NCBI RefSeq assembly: GCF_014925405.1 | Contig: NZ_AQHJ01000027.1 | Span: 62,001-126,000 of the forward strand | Source of the DNA: Pseudoalteromonas ulvae UL12 | Lineage (GTDB): Bacteria > Pseudomonadota > Gammaproteobacteria > Enterobacterales > Alteromonadaceae | DNA length: 64,000 nt | Direction of reading: 5' to 3' | In this document: positions 28,494 through 36,332 of the stretch, piece after piece | How positions within the stretch are numbered: position 1 is the stretch's first letter | Layout of the letters: each line of letters opens with the position of its first letter | Notes under the pieces: model-generated | Seen by the model: only the letters and a program-made list of their open reading frames with translations | Databases searched by the model: none | Told to the model about the DNA's origin: nothing | Program-made: the position numbers and the translations under genes

Positions 28494-28761
28494 AACAGAT
28501 TCTCTTGTTGTTGATACTGCGTAATTAAGTTGACTTAGGTAATAAGACCTGCCGAGTTTTTATTTTCTTTCAGATATTTTTAAAAAATTTAATAAATAAG
28601 TTAAAACTATGATCTTAAATATTATTTATATCAAGTAAATTAAGGGCTATTGATTAAATTCTCATTCATTAAGCTTGTTAAAAAGAACGCCAAACGCACT
28701 ATGATATCTAAGCTGCTTAGGTATAATGCGCCATCTTTTTTATTGTGTGCTCATGGAGAAT
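28494..28761. promoter_or_regulatory. Divergent promoter region of hvfA and dusC
   Basis: This 268-bp AT-rich region separates hvfA (minus) and dusC (plus). GTATAATG at 28721-28728 is a likely -10 element for dusC. An imperfect dyad AGGT-N6-ACCT at 28537-28550 lies 44 bp upstream of the hvfA start and could be an operator. I see no CueR-type or Fur-type box. The region is repeated at 30678-30945. Confidence 0.45.
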
Positions 28762-29718
28762 ATGAAGCTAATATTAGCCCCAATGGAGGGCGTCGTTGAT
28801 TTCCAGATGCGTCAATTTCTAACTGATTTAGGTGGATTTGATCTCTGTGTCACTGAGTTTATCCGTATTGTTGATCAATTGCTCCCTCCTCGAGTCTTTT
28901 TTCGTTATTGCCCAGAGCTCAATCAACATGGGAAAACTCGTTCTGGCACATCTGTTCGTATTCAGCTATTAGGTCAAGAACCCCATTGGCTCGCCCAAAA
29001 TGCTGTCAGGGCCATTGAACTTGGCTCTCATGGTATTGACCTGAATTTTGGTTGCCCAGCTAAAGCTGTGAATAAGAGCCGCGGCGGAGCTGTATTACTC
29101 AAAGATCCTGAAATCATTTATGCAATTGTAAAAGCTGTTCGCGATGCTGTTGATCCTGCCCATGAAGTGACAGCAAAGGTTCGTTTAGGATTTGATGACG
29201 ACAGCTTAAGCCAAGAGATTTTCGATGCCGTAGCCAGTGCAAATGCTTCAAGTATTGCAATTCATGCTCGCACTAAAAAAGATGGGTACCGACCCCCTGC
29301 ATATTGGGAAAAAATTCTACCACTTAAAGCGCAAAAAAGCTTACCAGTGGTCGCCAATGGCGAAGTGTGGTCGGTCGATGATTACCAACGATGCAAACTG
29401 CGAAGTGGTTGTACAGATGTCATGCTAGGACGTGGTGCATTAGCTCAACCCGATTTAGCCAAAGAGATTGCGATGAGTAACATTAATCAACCCTATAAGC
29501 CGCTTGAGTGGAAAGATTTACTGCTACAAATTTTGGAATCAGGCATGCATAGCTGTGGTGATAAAAATAGTCAATATTTCGCGTCGCGTACAAAGCAATG
29601 GTTGGCCTATCTTAAATTAAACTACCCTGAAGCTGTCACTTTATTTGAAGATATTAAGCGACTTCATGAAAATGCAGCCGTACTTGAAATTGTAAAAGGT
29701 CACGCTAATATCGGCTAA
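28762..29718 (+). CDS. dusC: tRNA-dihydrouridine(16) synthase DusC, copy 1
   Basis: DusC is an FMN enzyme that reduces U16 in tRNA. Diagnostic segments are LAPMEGVVDFQMRQFLTDLG, CVTEFIRIVDQLLPPRVF, GIDLNFGCPAKAVNKSRGG (catalytic Cys), KVRLGFDD, IAIHARTKKDGYRPPAYW and VMLGRGALAQPDL. The frame is open from 28726, but that part overlaps the likely -10 box. The ATG at 28762 gives 318 residues, close to E. coli DusC (315), although GGAG lies only three bases before it; the ATG at 28753 is an alternative. This is the ancestral-side copy next to hvfA. An identical gene lies 2184 bp downstream. Confidence 0.95.
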   Translation: MKLILAPMEGVVDFQMRQFLTDLGGFDLCVTEFIRIVDQLLPPRVFFRYCPELNQHGKTRSGTSVRIQLLGQEPHWLAQNAVRAIELGSHGIDLNFGCPAKAVNKSRGGAVLLKDPEIIYAIVKAVRDAVDPAHEVTAKVRLGFDDDSLSQEIFDAVASANASSIAIHARTKKDGYRPPAYWEKILPLKAQKSLPVVANGEVWSVDDYQRCKLRSGCTDVMLGRGALAQPDLAKEIAMSNINQPYKPLEWKDLLLQILESGMHSCGDKNSQYFASRTKQWLAYLKLNYPEAVTLFEDIKRLHENAAVLEIVKGHANIG

Positions 29719-29748
29719 GTTGATTCAAATCATGCTGAATCAAATCGA

Positions 29749-29783
29749 CACCTCCTATACTGCTTTGCATAAAACAGGAGGTG
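29749..29783 (+). promoter_or_regulatory. Shine-Dalgarno-masking hairpin before the DksA-like gene, copy 1
   Basis: CACCTCC (29749-29755) is the exact complement of the strong ribosome site GGAGGTG (29777-29783), 21 nt apart, just before the ATG at 29788. Another dyad, TGATTCA/TGAATCA, lies at 29721-29742. Base pairing would hide the ribosome site, so translation may be controlled. The same arrangement recurs at 31933-31967. Confidence 0.5.
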
Positions 29784-29787
29784 CCAT

Positions 29788-30129
29788 ATGGCCTATGCGT
29801 TAAACTCATTAAAAGCACATTTAATAGTCCAATTAAATCGCATCCAAGAAGAATTGCTTGAATGTCTATCGAATTCAACCATTTCGGCTGAGAAAAATTT
29901 AGCCGAAACATTGAAAAGCCATCCACAAACAAGTTGGGTGGAGCTACTCGAGCATAATGTGTCACCCGATCACACAACTCTAGTAAAGGAATTAACAAAA
30001 GTAGAAGCTGCACTGTGTCAATTTGATATTGGTCAATATGGCTATTGCGCAGACTGTGAAGAACCTATCTCACTTGATGAGCTAAAAAAAGATCCAACCA
30101 AACAACGCTGCGGACTTTGCGAGCGTTAA
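29788..30129 (+). CDS. DksA/TraR-family zinc-finger protein, copy 1
   Basis: The 113-residue protein has a long helical N-terminal part and a C-terminal zinc finger CADCEEPISLDELKKDPTKQRCGLC, the CxxC-CxxC pattern of DksA/TraR proteins. Those proteins enter the secondary channel of RNA polymerase and act with or mimic ppGpp. It is shorter than DksA (151 residues), and its coiled-coil tip lacks an obvious pair of Asp residues, so it may be a paralogue with another role. It starts behind a very strong but hairpin-masked ribosome site, 69 bp after dusC. An identical gene follows at 31972-32313. Confidence 0.85.
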   Translation: MAYALNSLKAHLIVQLNRIQEELLECLSNSTISAEKNLAETLKSHPQTSWVELLEHNVSPDHTTLVKELTKVEAALCQFDIGQYGYCADCEEPISLDELKKDPTKQRCGLCER

Positions 30130-30677
30130 AGATACAACTGAGTGGCAGGTGCAATGGACACACCTGGCTGCAAGACAATAAAGTGAATCAAAACTTTAGA
30201 TTGCTGTTGATCTAAGTTGAGCTGATCTTTTAAAAATTGCTCTGCATGCTGATAAGACCATGACTGATAATGGATTCCTAAATCAACATTAGCCAATGTA
30301 AGTGCAATTTTTCGATGAGCTGGAGTAAGGCTAGAAAGTTCAACCGACTGAAATGCTGCCACAACATCAACGTAATGTGTTCGCCAATCAAGACCATCTC
30401 TTGTTTTAGAAGCATTAAATAGAGTTAACAGTTGATCAACTGTTAGAGCATGCTGCAAAGTATCATCCAGTAACGAAGAAAGCTCTTCCTCACTCTTAAT
30501 AATATCAATATGTGCCACAACAATGTCATTTACTTCTTCTGCATCAAGTTGATATCCGCTCACCATTGCAGACATCAAAAAGGGGTTTGCTTCAGCATTT
30601 ACAGAAGTTAAAGCAGATGTTCCAATCACAACTGCACCTAAAGTTAATGCGACTGAGTTTTTTTTCAAATTTTTCAT
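30126..30677 (-). pseudogene. Chimera: HvfA leader fused to C-terminal part of DUF3080-like protein
   Basis: The duplication joint created an in-frame fusion of 183 codons. Residues 1-48 are the HvfA signal peptide and leader (through QLDAEE). From residue 49 the sequence is VNDIVVAHIDIIKSEEELSS, the last third of the neighbouring lipoprotein, with Leu changed to Val at the joint. It keeps the hvfA promoter and ribosome site and the natural stop. If expressed, it would be exported but would lack both the lipobox and the EGKCG core. I class it as a rearrangement remnant, although it is an intact open frame and might be made. Confidence 0.88.
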
Positions 30678-30945
30678 AACAGATTCTCTTGTTGTTGATA
30701 CTGCGTAATTAAGTTGACTTAGGTAATAAGACCTGCCGAGTTTTTATTTTCTTTCAGATATTTTTAAAAAATTTAATAAATAAGTTAAAACTATGATCTT
30801 AAATATTATTTATATCAAGTAAATTAAGGGCTATTGATTAAATTCTCATTCATTAAGCTTGTTAAAAAGAACGCCAAACGCACTATGATATCTAAGCTGC
30901 TTAGGTATAATGCGCCATCTTTTTTATTGTGTGCTCATGGAGAAT

Positions 30946-31902
30946 ATGAAGCTAATATTAGCCCCAATGGAGGGCGTCGTTGATTTCCAGATGCGTCAAT
31001 TTCTAACTGATTTAGGTGGATTTGATCTCTGTGTCACTGAGTTTATCCGTATTGTTGATCAATTGCTCCCTCCTCGAGTCTTTTTTCGTTATTGCCCAGA
31101 GCTCAATCAACATGGGAAAACTCGTTCTGGCACATCTGTTCGTATTCAGCTATTAGGTCAAGAACCCCATTGGCTCGCCCAAAATGCTGTCAGGGCCATT
31201 GAACTTGGCTCTCATGGTATTGACCTGAATTTTGGTTGCCCAGCTAAAGCTGTGAATAAGAGCCGCGGCGGAGCTGTATTACTCAAAGATCCTGAAATCA
31301 TTTATGCAATTGTAAAAGCTGTTCGCGATGCTGTTGATCCTGCCCATGAAGTGACAGCAAAGGTTCGTTTAGGATTTGATGACGACAGCTTAAGCCAAGA
31401 GATTTTCGATGCCGTAGCCAGTGCAAATGCTTCAAGTATTGCAATTCATGCTCGCACTAAAAAAGATGGGTACCGACCCCCTGCATATTGGGAAAAAATT
31501 CTACCACTTAAAGCGCAAAAAAGCTTACCAGTGGTCGCCAATGGCGAAGTGTGGTCGGTCGATGATTACCAACGATGCAAACTGCGAAGTGGTTGTACAG
31601 ATGTCATGCTAGGACGTGGTGCATTAGCTCAACCCGATTTAGCCAAAGAGATTGCGATGAGTAACATTAATCAACCCTATAAGCCGCTTGAGTGGAAAGA
31701 TTTACTGCTACAAATTTTGGAATCAGGCATGCATAGCTGTGGTGATAAAAATAGTCAATATTTCGCGTCGCGTACAAAGCAATGGTTGGCCTATCTTAAA
31801 TTAAACTACCCTGAAGCTGTCACTTTATTTGAAGATATTAAGCGACTTCATGAAAATGCAGCCGTACTTGAAATTGTAAAAGGTCACGCTAATATCGGCT
31901 AA
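30946..31902 (+). CDS. dusC: tRNA-dihydrouridine(16) synthase DusC, copy 2
   Basis: This copy is identical in translation to 28762-29718 and has the same upstream region, including the GTATAATG element, because the duplication carried the whole intergenic region. Motifs include the catalytic GCPAKAVNKSRGG. It should be fully functional and would double the gene dosage. Nothing distinguishes it from copy 1 except context: the divergent neighbour is the chimera instead of hvfA. Confidence 0.94.
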   Translation: MKLILAPMEGVVDFQMRQFLTDLGGFDLCVTEFIRIVDQLLPPRVFFRYCPELNQHGKTRSGTSVRIQLLGQEPHWLAQNAVRAIELGSHGIDLNFGCPAKAVNKSRGGAVLLKDPEIIYAIVKAVRDAVDPAHEVTAKVRLGFDDDSLSQEIFDAVASANASSIAIHARTKKDGYRPPAYWEKILPLKAQKSLPVVANGEVWSVDDYQRCKLRSGCTDVMLGRGALAQPDLAKEIAMSNINQPYKPLEWKDLLLQILESGMHSCGDKNSQYFASRTKQWLAYLKLNYPEAVTLFEDIKRLHENAAVLEIVKGHANIG

Positions 31903-31932
31903 GTTGATTCAAATCATGCTGAATCAAATCGA

Positions 31933-31967
31933 CACCTCCTATACTGCTTTGCATAAAACAGGAGGTG
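31933..31967 (+). promoter_or_regulatory. Shine-Dalgarno-masking hairpin, copy 2
   Basis: The same CACCTCC...GGAGGTG pair as at 29749-29783, duplicated 2184 bp further on, precedes the second DksA-like gene. Confidence 0.5.
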
Positions 31968-31971
31968 CCAT

Positions 31972-32313
31972 ATGGCCTATGCGTTAAACTCATTAAAAGC
32001 ACATTTAATAGTCCAATTAAATCGCATCCAAGAAGAATTGCTTGAATGTCTATCGAATTCAACCATTTCGGCTGAGAAAAATTTAGCCGAAACATTGAAA
32101 AGCCATCCACAAACAAGTTGGGTGGAGCTACTCGAGCATAATGTGTCACCCGATCACACAACTCTAGTAAAGGAATTAACAAAAGTAGAAGCTGCACTGT
32201 GTCAATTTGATATTGGTCAATATGGCTATTGCGCAGACTGTGAAGAACCTATCTCACTTGATGAGCTAAAAAAAGATCCAACCAAACAACGCTGCGGACT
32301 TTGCGAGCGTTAA
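31972..32313 (+). CDS. DksA/TraR-family zinc-finger protein, copy 2
   Basis: It is identical in translation to 29788-30129, with the same ribosome-site hairpin and the C-terminal CADC...CGLC zinc finger. This copy has the ancestral right-hand neighbour: its stop overlaps by 4 bp, convergently, with that of the intact DUF3080-like lipoprotein gene. In copy 1 the same overlap involves the chimera. Confidence 0.85.
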   Translation: MAYALNSLKAHLIVQLNRIQEELLECLSNSTISAEKNLAETLKSHPQTSWVELLEHNVSPDHTTLVKELTKVEAALCQFDIGQYGYCADCEEPISLDELKKDPTKQRCGLCER

Positions 32314-33416
32314 AGATACAACTGAGTGGCAGGTGCAATGGACACACCTGGCTGCAAGACAATAAAGTGAATCAAAACTTTAGATTGCTGTTGATCTAAG
32401 TTGAGCTGATCTTTTAAAAATTGCTCTGCATGCTGATAAGACCATGACTGATAATGGATTCCTAAATCAACATTAGCCAATGTAAGTGCAATTTTTCGAT
32501 GAGCTGGAGTAAGGCTAGAAAGTTCAACCGACTGAAATGCTGCCACAACATCAACGTAATGTGTTCGCCAATCAAGACCATCTCTTGTTTTAGAAGCATT
32601 AAATAGAGTTAACAGTTGATCAACTGTTAGAGCATGCTGCAAAGTATCATCCAGTAACGAAGAAAGCTCTTCCTCACTCTTAATAATATCAATATGTGCC
32701 ACAACAATGTCATTTAGCCACTCATTTGGGCTTTTTGACTGTCCTGAATAATAATTTATTTTAGCTTGATACCAGCTTGAACCATTCGGTTGCTGAGACA
32801 TACTAATGGTTGATCTAGGTCTATAGCCTGATAAAAATGCATGAAAATGATCTAACTGTACTAATAATTGCTGAGCTGCTTTATTAGCATAACTCGATAC
32901 TTCTAGCTGTTTTTTTACATCAAAAACAAACTCATTGATTTGATTAAGCTCAATTCGATTTAAAGCCAGTTTGTCATTTCGATTTTGAGTGAGTGTATCT
33001 TCAACAAATTTAAGCCAAGTGATCGTTTTATCGGCTAAAATTTCTGATGCTGCTCCCTGCCAATTCTCGACTAGCGGCAACAGGACATTTTGATTCGGCG
33101 GCCAGGGGTAAAACCGCTCAGCAAAACGCTCTTCGATTATTAAGTACTCTAATTGTTTTTGTATTGAATTATCGAGATTAAATTGCAGTAAATGATCGTA
33201 TAACACATGTCGTTTCTCGAGGTACTCTTCATTAAATGGCAGTGGTGAGTCAACTAACTGCTTTTTAGATGTCACATACAACCAGTTGTTATTTAGCTTT
33301 AAGTGTTCAACTATTTGCTGTTTTGAGTCCGGTATGTGGGCAATAGGTTCTGAGCAGCCAACTAAATTAAATAAGATAAATATTGATAATAACTGAGTAA
33401 TTTTGAACAAGTTCAT
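32310..33416 (-). CDS. Probable DUF3080-family lipoprotein
   Basis: The 368-residue protein begins MNLFKITQLLSIFILFNLVG followed by CSEP, a lipoprotein signal peptide with the lipobox LVGC and Ser at +2, so outer-membrane sorting is expected. The rest is mostly helical with no catalytic motif that I can name. Segments such as YYSGQSKSPNEWLNDIVV and the overall size suit the gammaproteobacterial DUF3080 family, but I assign this from memory. It is divergent from the GGDEF-like gene, with only 39 bp between starts. Its C-terminal 135 residues are duplicated in the chimera at 30126. Confidence 0.62.
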   Translation of the reverse strand: MNLFKITQLLSIFILFNLVGCSEPIAHIPDSKQQIVEHLKLNNNWLYVTSKKQLVDSPLPFNEEYLEKRHVLYDHLLQFNLDNSIQKQLEYLIIEERFAERFYPWPPNQNVLLPLVENWQGAASEILADKTITWLKFVEDTLTQNRNDKLALNRIELNQINEFVFDVKKQLEVSSYANKAAQQLLVQLDHFHAFLSGYRPRSTISMSQQPNGSSWYQAKINYYSGQSKSPNEWLNDIVVAHIDIIKSEEELSSLLDDTLQHALTVDQLLTLFNASKTRDGLDWRTHYVDVVAAFQSVELSSLTPAHRKIALTLANVDLGIHYQSWSYQHAEQFLKDQLNLDQQQSKVLIHFIVLQPGVSIAPATQLYL

Positions 33417-33455
33417 CTAACCTTAAAGTGTGAAAATAGCGTGTGAGGTAGCAAA

Positions 33456-33962
33456 ATGATTTTTTCGTTCCAAAATGCATCATTCCGAGATCATGACACA
33501 GGATTATACAATCAAGCGTACTTTATGGAAGTGTTTAACCGAGAATGGCATCGATTAATTCGCGATCAGGATGCACTAACTGTAATACTTGTGGATCCTC
33601 ATGTAAATCTTAGAGATGAACAACAAAAAATACTCTTTGTTGAATTAGCTAACATCCTTAAACTTCAAACATACCGTAGCACCGATCTAGTCTGTCGGTT
33701 TAATGATAACTATTTTGCGTTAGGTCTGTTTGGATTAAATCAAGGTGGTACTAATGTCATAATTGAAAGAATTCAAGCGGCTATCAAGACGGCTTTAGGC
33801 GAGAGTTTTGGCGCTGTGAATATCTGCTACGGTGCTGTTAATGTCCATCCTAATGATACAGTGAATATAGAAATGTTTTTCCAAGAGACCTTAGGAGTAT
33901 TACACGCAGCAGAGCTCAACGGCGTAAATAGTTTTAAAATAACCCAATATACACAACACTAA
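33456..33962 (+). CDS. Degenerate GGDEF-domain protein
   Basis: This 168-residue protein has the fold pattern of a GGDEF domain: DHDTGLYNQAYFMEVFNREWHRL, then LTVILVDPHVN, then STDLVCRFNDNYFALGLFG. Where GGDEF should stand it has FNDNYF, and the RxxD site is missing, so cyclase activity is unlikely. It could be a c-di-GMP or GTP sensor, or a relic. There is no signal peptide, membrane segment or second domain. GAGG precedes the ATG. It is divergent from the lipoprotein gene and ends in a strong terminator. Confidence 0.75.
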   Translation: MIFSFQNASFRDHDTGLYNQAYFMEVFNREWHRLIRDQDALTVILVDPHVNLRDEQQKILFVELANILKLQTYRSTDLVCRFNDNYFALGLFGLNQGGTNVIIERIQAAIKTALGESFGAVNICYGAVNVHPNDTVNIEMFFQETLGVLHAAELNGVNSFKITQYTQH

Positions 33963-33980
33963 TTGAGTAAAAATCAGTTT

Positions 33981-34007
33981 AAAAAAAAGCCCCTTTCGGG
34001 GCTTTTT
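33981..34007. terminator. Bidirectional terminator between the GGDEF-like gene and the TonB operon
   Basis: AAAGCCCC-TTTC-GGGGCTTTTTT with A8 on the left and T6 on the right lies between the two convergent stop codons. Confidence 0.93.
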
Positions 34008-34019
34008 TATTAGCATAAG

Positions 34020-35291
34020 TTAAATCTTTACGCCTTTGCGTGCAGCTTTGTCTTTAATAAATACAGACCAACCTTGAGCAAATTTACGTGTAGAAGGGTC
34101 TTCCATTGCTTTTTTAATTGCAACATAAGCTTGCTTATACTTCTCTTGGTGATAATACGCTTCAGCCAAGTCGGTGTAAGTTGTACCTTCTTTTTTAGTG
34201 CCTAATTCAAGAGCTTTATTTAACGCAGTGACGGACTGTGAATACTTCTCTATTCTGAGAAGGATTGAGCCTGCTTTACGATAAAGTTCTGCATCATTCT
34301 CAAATGCGCCAGCTTCTTGATAATACTTAGCAGCTTTAGAGATTTCCTTAGCTTGATGGAAATAGCTAGCCATTGCATTAACATTGTCTTTATTACGCTT
34401 AATTTTATCATCTTTCAATGCCTTCTCGAGCGTTAAACCCGCTTTCCAAGGAATATCATTAAGTGAATAAAGGCTCGCTAAAATACGATAGTCAGTTTCT
34501 GAGTCAAAGTAACCATTTTTATATGCGATTTCCATAGTAGAAAGACCTTTTTTATAATCTTCCACTTGCATATAGAAACGACCGAGTAAAGTCCAAGATT
34601 TTGGCTTCTCAGGCCAAGTTTTTAGAACTTCTTCAGTTACTTTAACAGCACTTTTAAAGTCTTTAAGCTCGCTGTATGCACCAATCTTCATATCAAAAGC
34701 CTGCTTATTAGGCTCTTTTCCTCTCAGAAGGTCAATATTACGATCTGCAGGTGCAATAACTTGCTTATACTCTTTTAACTCGTAGTGTACATTAGCTATC
34801 CGAAGATAAACTTGCGGATCTTCTTCACCTGTGAAGTCAATCCAACCTAGATATAATGCTTTAGCCTCTTTAAACCTTTTGTTACTAAGGTAAATATCGC
34901 CTAAAGTGCGCATTGATTGAGCATGATCTTTGAAATTCAAAGCATCACCATCAATTGCCAATTTTAAATGTTTAGCAGCTAAATCATATTTCTCAATTTG
35001 CGCATACATCTGGCCAAGATAATTATTCACCGTAGCGGCATCAAATTTATCTGATGGTTCAAGCTCTGCAAGTACAGCTATTGCGCCTGGAATATCTTGT
35101 GGTTCGGCTTGGAATAGTTCAAAAGCTTTCATCACTTTTTTACCTACTCGCTCGCTCATAACTTGAGTTTTAGCTTTTTTTCGCTTTTCAATCTCTTCGT
35201 AATTAGGCTTCGCCATCACCGAAGTTGTTGTTAAGCCACCACCAAGAGAAATAAGTAGTGCAAGAGCTGTTACTTTAGATAAGTTTTTCAT
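34020..35291 (-). CDS. Periplasmic TPR protein of the TonB2-type operon
   Basis: The 423-residue protein begins MKNLSKVTALALLISLGGGL, then TTTSVMA, a signal peptide cut after VMA. The mature part has serial TPR units from about residue 60 to 400 (for example YLGQMYAQIEKYDLAAKHLKLAI, LGDIYLSNKRFKEAKALYLG, LAEAYYHQEKYKQAYVAIKKAM). It is the last gene of a six-gene operon with exbB, exbD and tonB, 11 bp after tonB and with a perfect AAGGAGG ribosome site. In Vibrio TonB2-type systems a comparable periplasmic TPR protein (TtpC-linked operons) assists energy transfer to receptors. Its precise role is inferred. Confidence 0.85.
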   Translation of the reverse strand: MKNLSKVTALALLISLGGGLTTTSVMAKPNYEEIEKRKKAKTQVMSERVGKKVMKAFELFQAEPQDIPGAIAVLAELEPSDKFDAATVNNYLGQMYAQIEKYDLAAKHLKLAIDGDALNFKDHAQSMRTLGDIYLSNKRFKEAKALYLGWIDFTGEEDPQVYLRIANVHYELKEYKQVIAPADRNIDLLRGKEPNKQAFDMKIGAYSELKDFKSAVKVTEEVLKTWPEKPKSWTLLGRFYMQVEDYKKGLSTMEIAYKNGYFDSETDYRILASLYSLNDIPWKAGLTLEKALKDDKIKRNKDNVNAMASYFHQAKEISKAAKYYQEAGAFENDAELYRKAGSILLRIEKYSQSVTALNKALELGTKKEGTTYTDLAEAYYHQEKYKQAYVAIKKAMEDPSTRKFAQGWSVFIKDKAARKGVKI

Positions 35292-35302
35292 TCCATTCCT
35301 CC

Positions 35303-35917
35303 TTAGTTATCTTGGTTAAGTTTAAAGTCAAGTTGTACTTGCAACCCTGGTTGTTTGATAGGCTTACCATCAACAATTTTAGGTTTGTACTTCCACTTCG
35401 AAAGTGCTCTTTTTGCCTCACGATCGAATAGACGTCTTGGCTCAGCAGCAATAACTTCAATATCATCAACGCCACCTAGCTCATTGATAGTAAATGAAAG
35501 CTGAACCCAACCCTCTTTACCATCACGCGCTGCTTGTGGTGGATATTTAGGTTCGATACGAACAATCGGTGTCGCATCTCCATCACGTCCAAATGCGCCC
35601 GGACCTGATAAACCAGTTGATGGACCACCCATATTTATAGATGGCATATTAAAAGTTATCCCTGCATTAGGATTACTATTTTCCGGCTGAGGCGGCTGCG
35701 GTTTAGGCGGCTGCTTCGGCGGTGGTGGCGGCGGCGGCGGAACGCGCTTTCGCTGCTGCACCTTGGATTCAGGCGGATTCGTCATAATTTCGACTATAAT
35801 CTGCTCTTGTTCATTTTGTGCGCGATCTGCTCCACCGGAGATAAGATACGCCATGAAAAAGAACAAGCCGAAAGTAACTGCCCCACCTGCTAAAAGTGAA
35901 AACAGAAAACGAATCAT
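35303..35917 (-). CDS. tonB: TonB-family energy transducer
   Basis: TonB links the inner-membrane proton-driven ExbBD motor to outer-membrane receptors. The 204-residue protein has an N-terminal transmembrane anchor (IRFLFSLLAGGAVTFGLFFFM), a proline-rich spacer (RKRVPPPPPPPPKQPPKPQP, about residues 58-80) and a C-terminal TonB domain with PKYPPQAARDGKEGWVQLSF and AKRALSKWKYKPKIVDG. The ATG at 35917 touches the exbD stop and has GGAG upstream; an in-frame GTG one codon earlier is possible. The short spacer is typical of TonB2-type proteins. Confidence 0.94.
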   Translation of the reverse strand: MIRFLFSLLAGGAVTFGLFFFMAYLISGGADRAQNEQEQIIVEIMTNPPESKVQQRKRVPPPPPPPPKQPPKPQPPQPENSNPNAGITFNMPSINMGGPSTGLSGPGAFGRDGDATPIVRIEPKYPPQAARDGKEGWVQLSFTINELGGVDDIEVIAAEPRRLFDREAKRALSKWKYKPKIVDGKPIKQPGLQVQLDFKLNQDN

Positions 35918-36318
35918 CACTGGTCTCCAGCTATTGATATTCTTAAGTCACCAGTAGCTTTAATTGCATCCATTACCTTTACAACAACACCATGTTTTGC
36001 TTCTTTATCCGCTTGGATAATAACAACATCAGTAGGTTGCTCTGCAAGTAAACTCTCAATTTTAGCTGCTACACGCTCAACATCGACTTGTTGCTTATCA
36101 ATCCAAATCTCGCCGTTGTCACGAATAGCAACGAAGATATTTGCATTTTTTTGCTTGCTAGCCTGAGCTGCCTTTGGTTTATTGACTTCAATACCCGCTT
36201 CTTTCACGAATGATGTCGTCACGATAAAGAAAATCAGCATGATAAATACGATGTCAAGCATCGGTGTCATATCTACTGCTGCGTCTTCGTCTTCACGGAA
36301 ACGTTGTTTACGTGCCAT
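35917..36318 (-). CDS. exbD: ExbD biopolymer transport protein
   Basis: ExbD forms the proton channel with ExbB. The 133 residues show a single N-terminal membrane helix containing the essential Asp: DMTPMLDIVFIMLIFFIVTTSFV (Asp near 23). A periplasmic domain follows, with VVIIQADKEAKHGVVVKVMDAIKATG. The gene overlaps tonB by one base and follows the small exbB by 14 bp. Confidence 0.95.
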   Translation of the reverse strand: MARKQRFREDEDAAVDMTPMLDIVFIMLIFFIVTTSFVKEAGIEVNKPKAAQASKQKNANIFVAIRDNGEIWIDKQQVDVERVAAKIESLLAEQPTDVVIIQADKEAKHGVVVKVMDAIKATGDLRISIAGDQ

Positions 36319-36332
36319 ATTAAACTCTCTCT

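Larger units (their letters stand above)
28349..30532. repeat. 2184-bp tandem duplication, unit 1
   Basis: This unit runs from the first nucleotide of hvfA codon 49, at the edge of the repeat array, through the hvfA leader and promoter, dusC and the DksA-like gene, to the middle of the DUF3080-like gene. The adjacent unit 2 is identical in every stretch I compared, and the encoded proteins are identical. The inner joint (30532/30533) has no shared bases beyond the breakpoints. Confidence 0.95.
30533..32716. repeat. 2184-bp tandem duplication, unit 2
   Basis: This is the second copy of 28349-30532 in direct orientation with no spacer. Its right end continues into the intact DUF3080-like gene, so this end is the ancestral one; the ancestral left end is in unit 1, where the intact hvfA lies. 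Lack of divergence means a very recent event, or a mis-assembly. Confidence 0.95.

Noticed and set aside
28645..28660. GGGCTATTGAT near dusC, similar to the MITE end
   Set aside because: Only about 11 bp match and there is no opposite end, so a chance match is more likely than a remnant.
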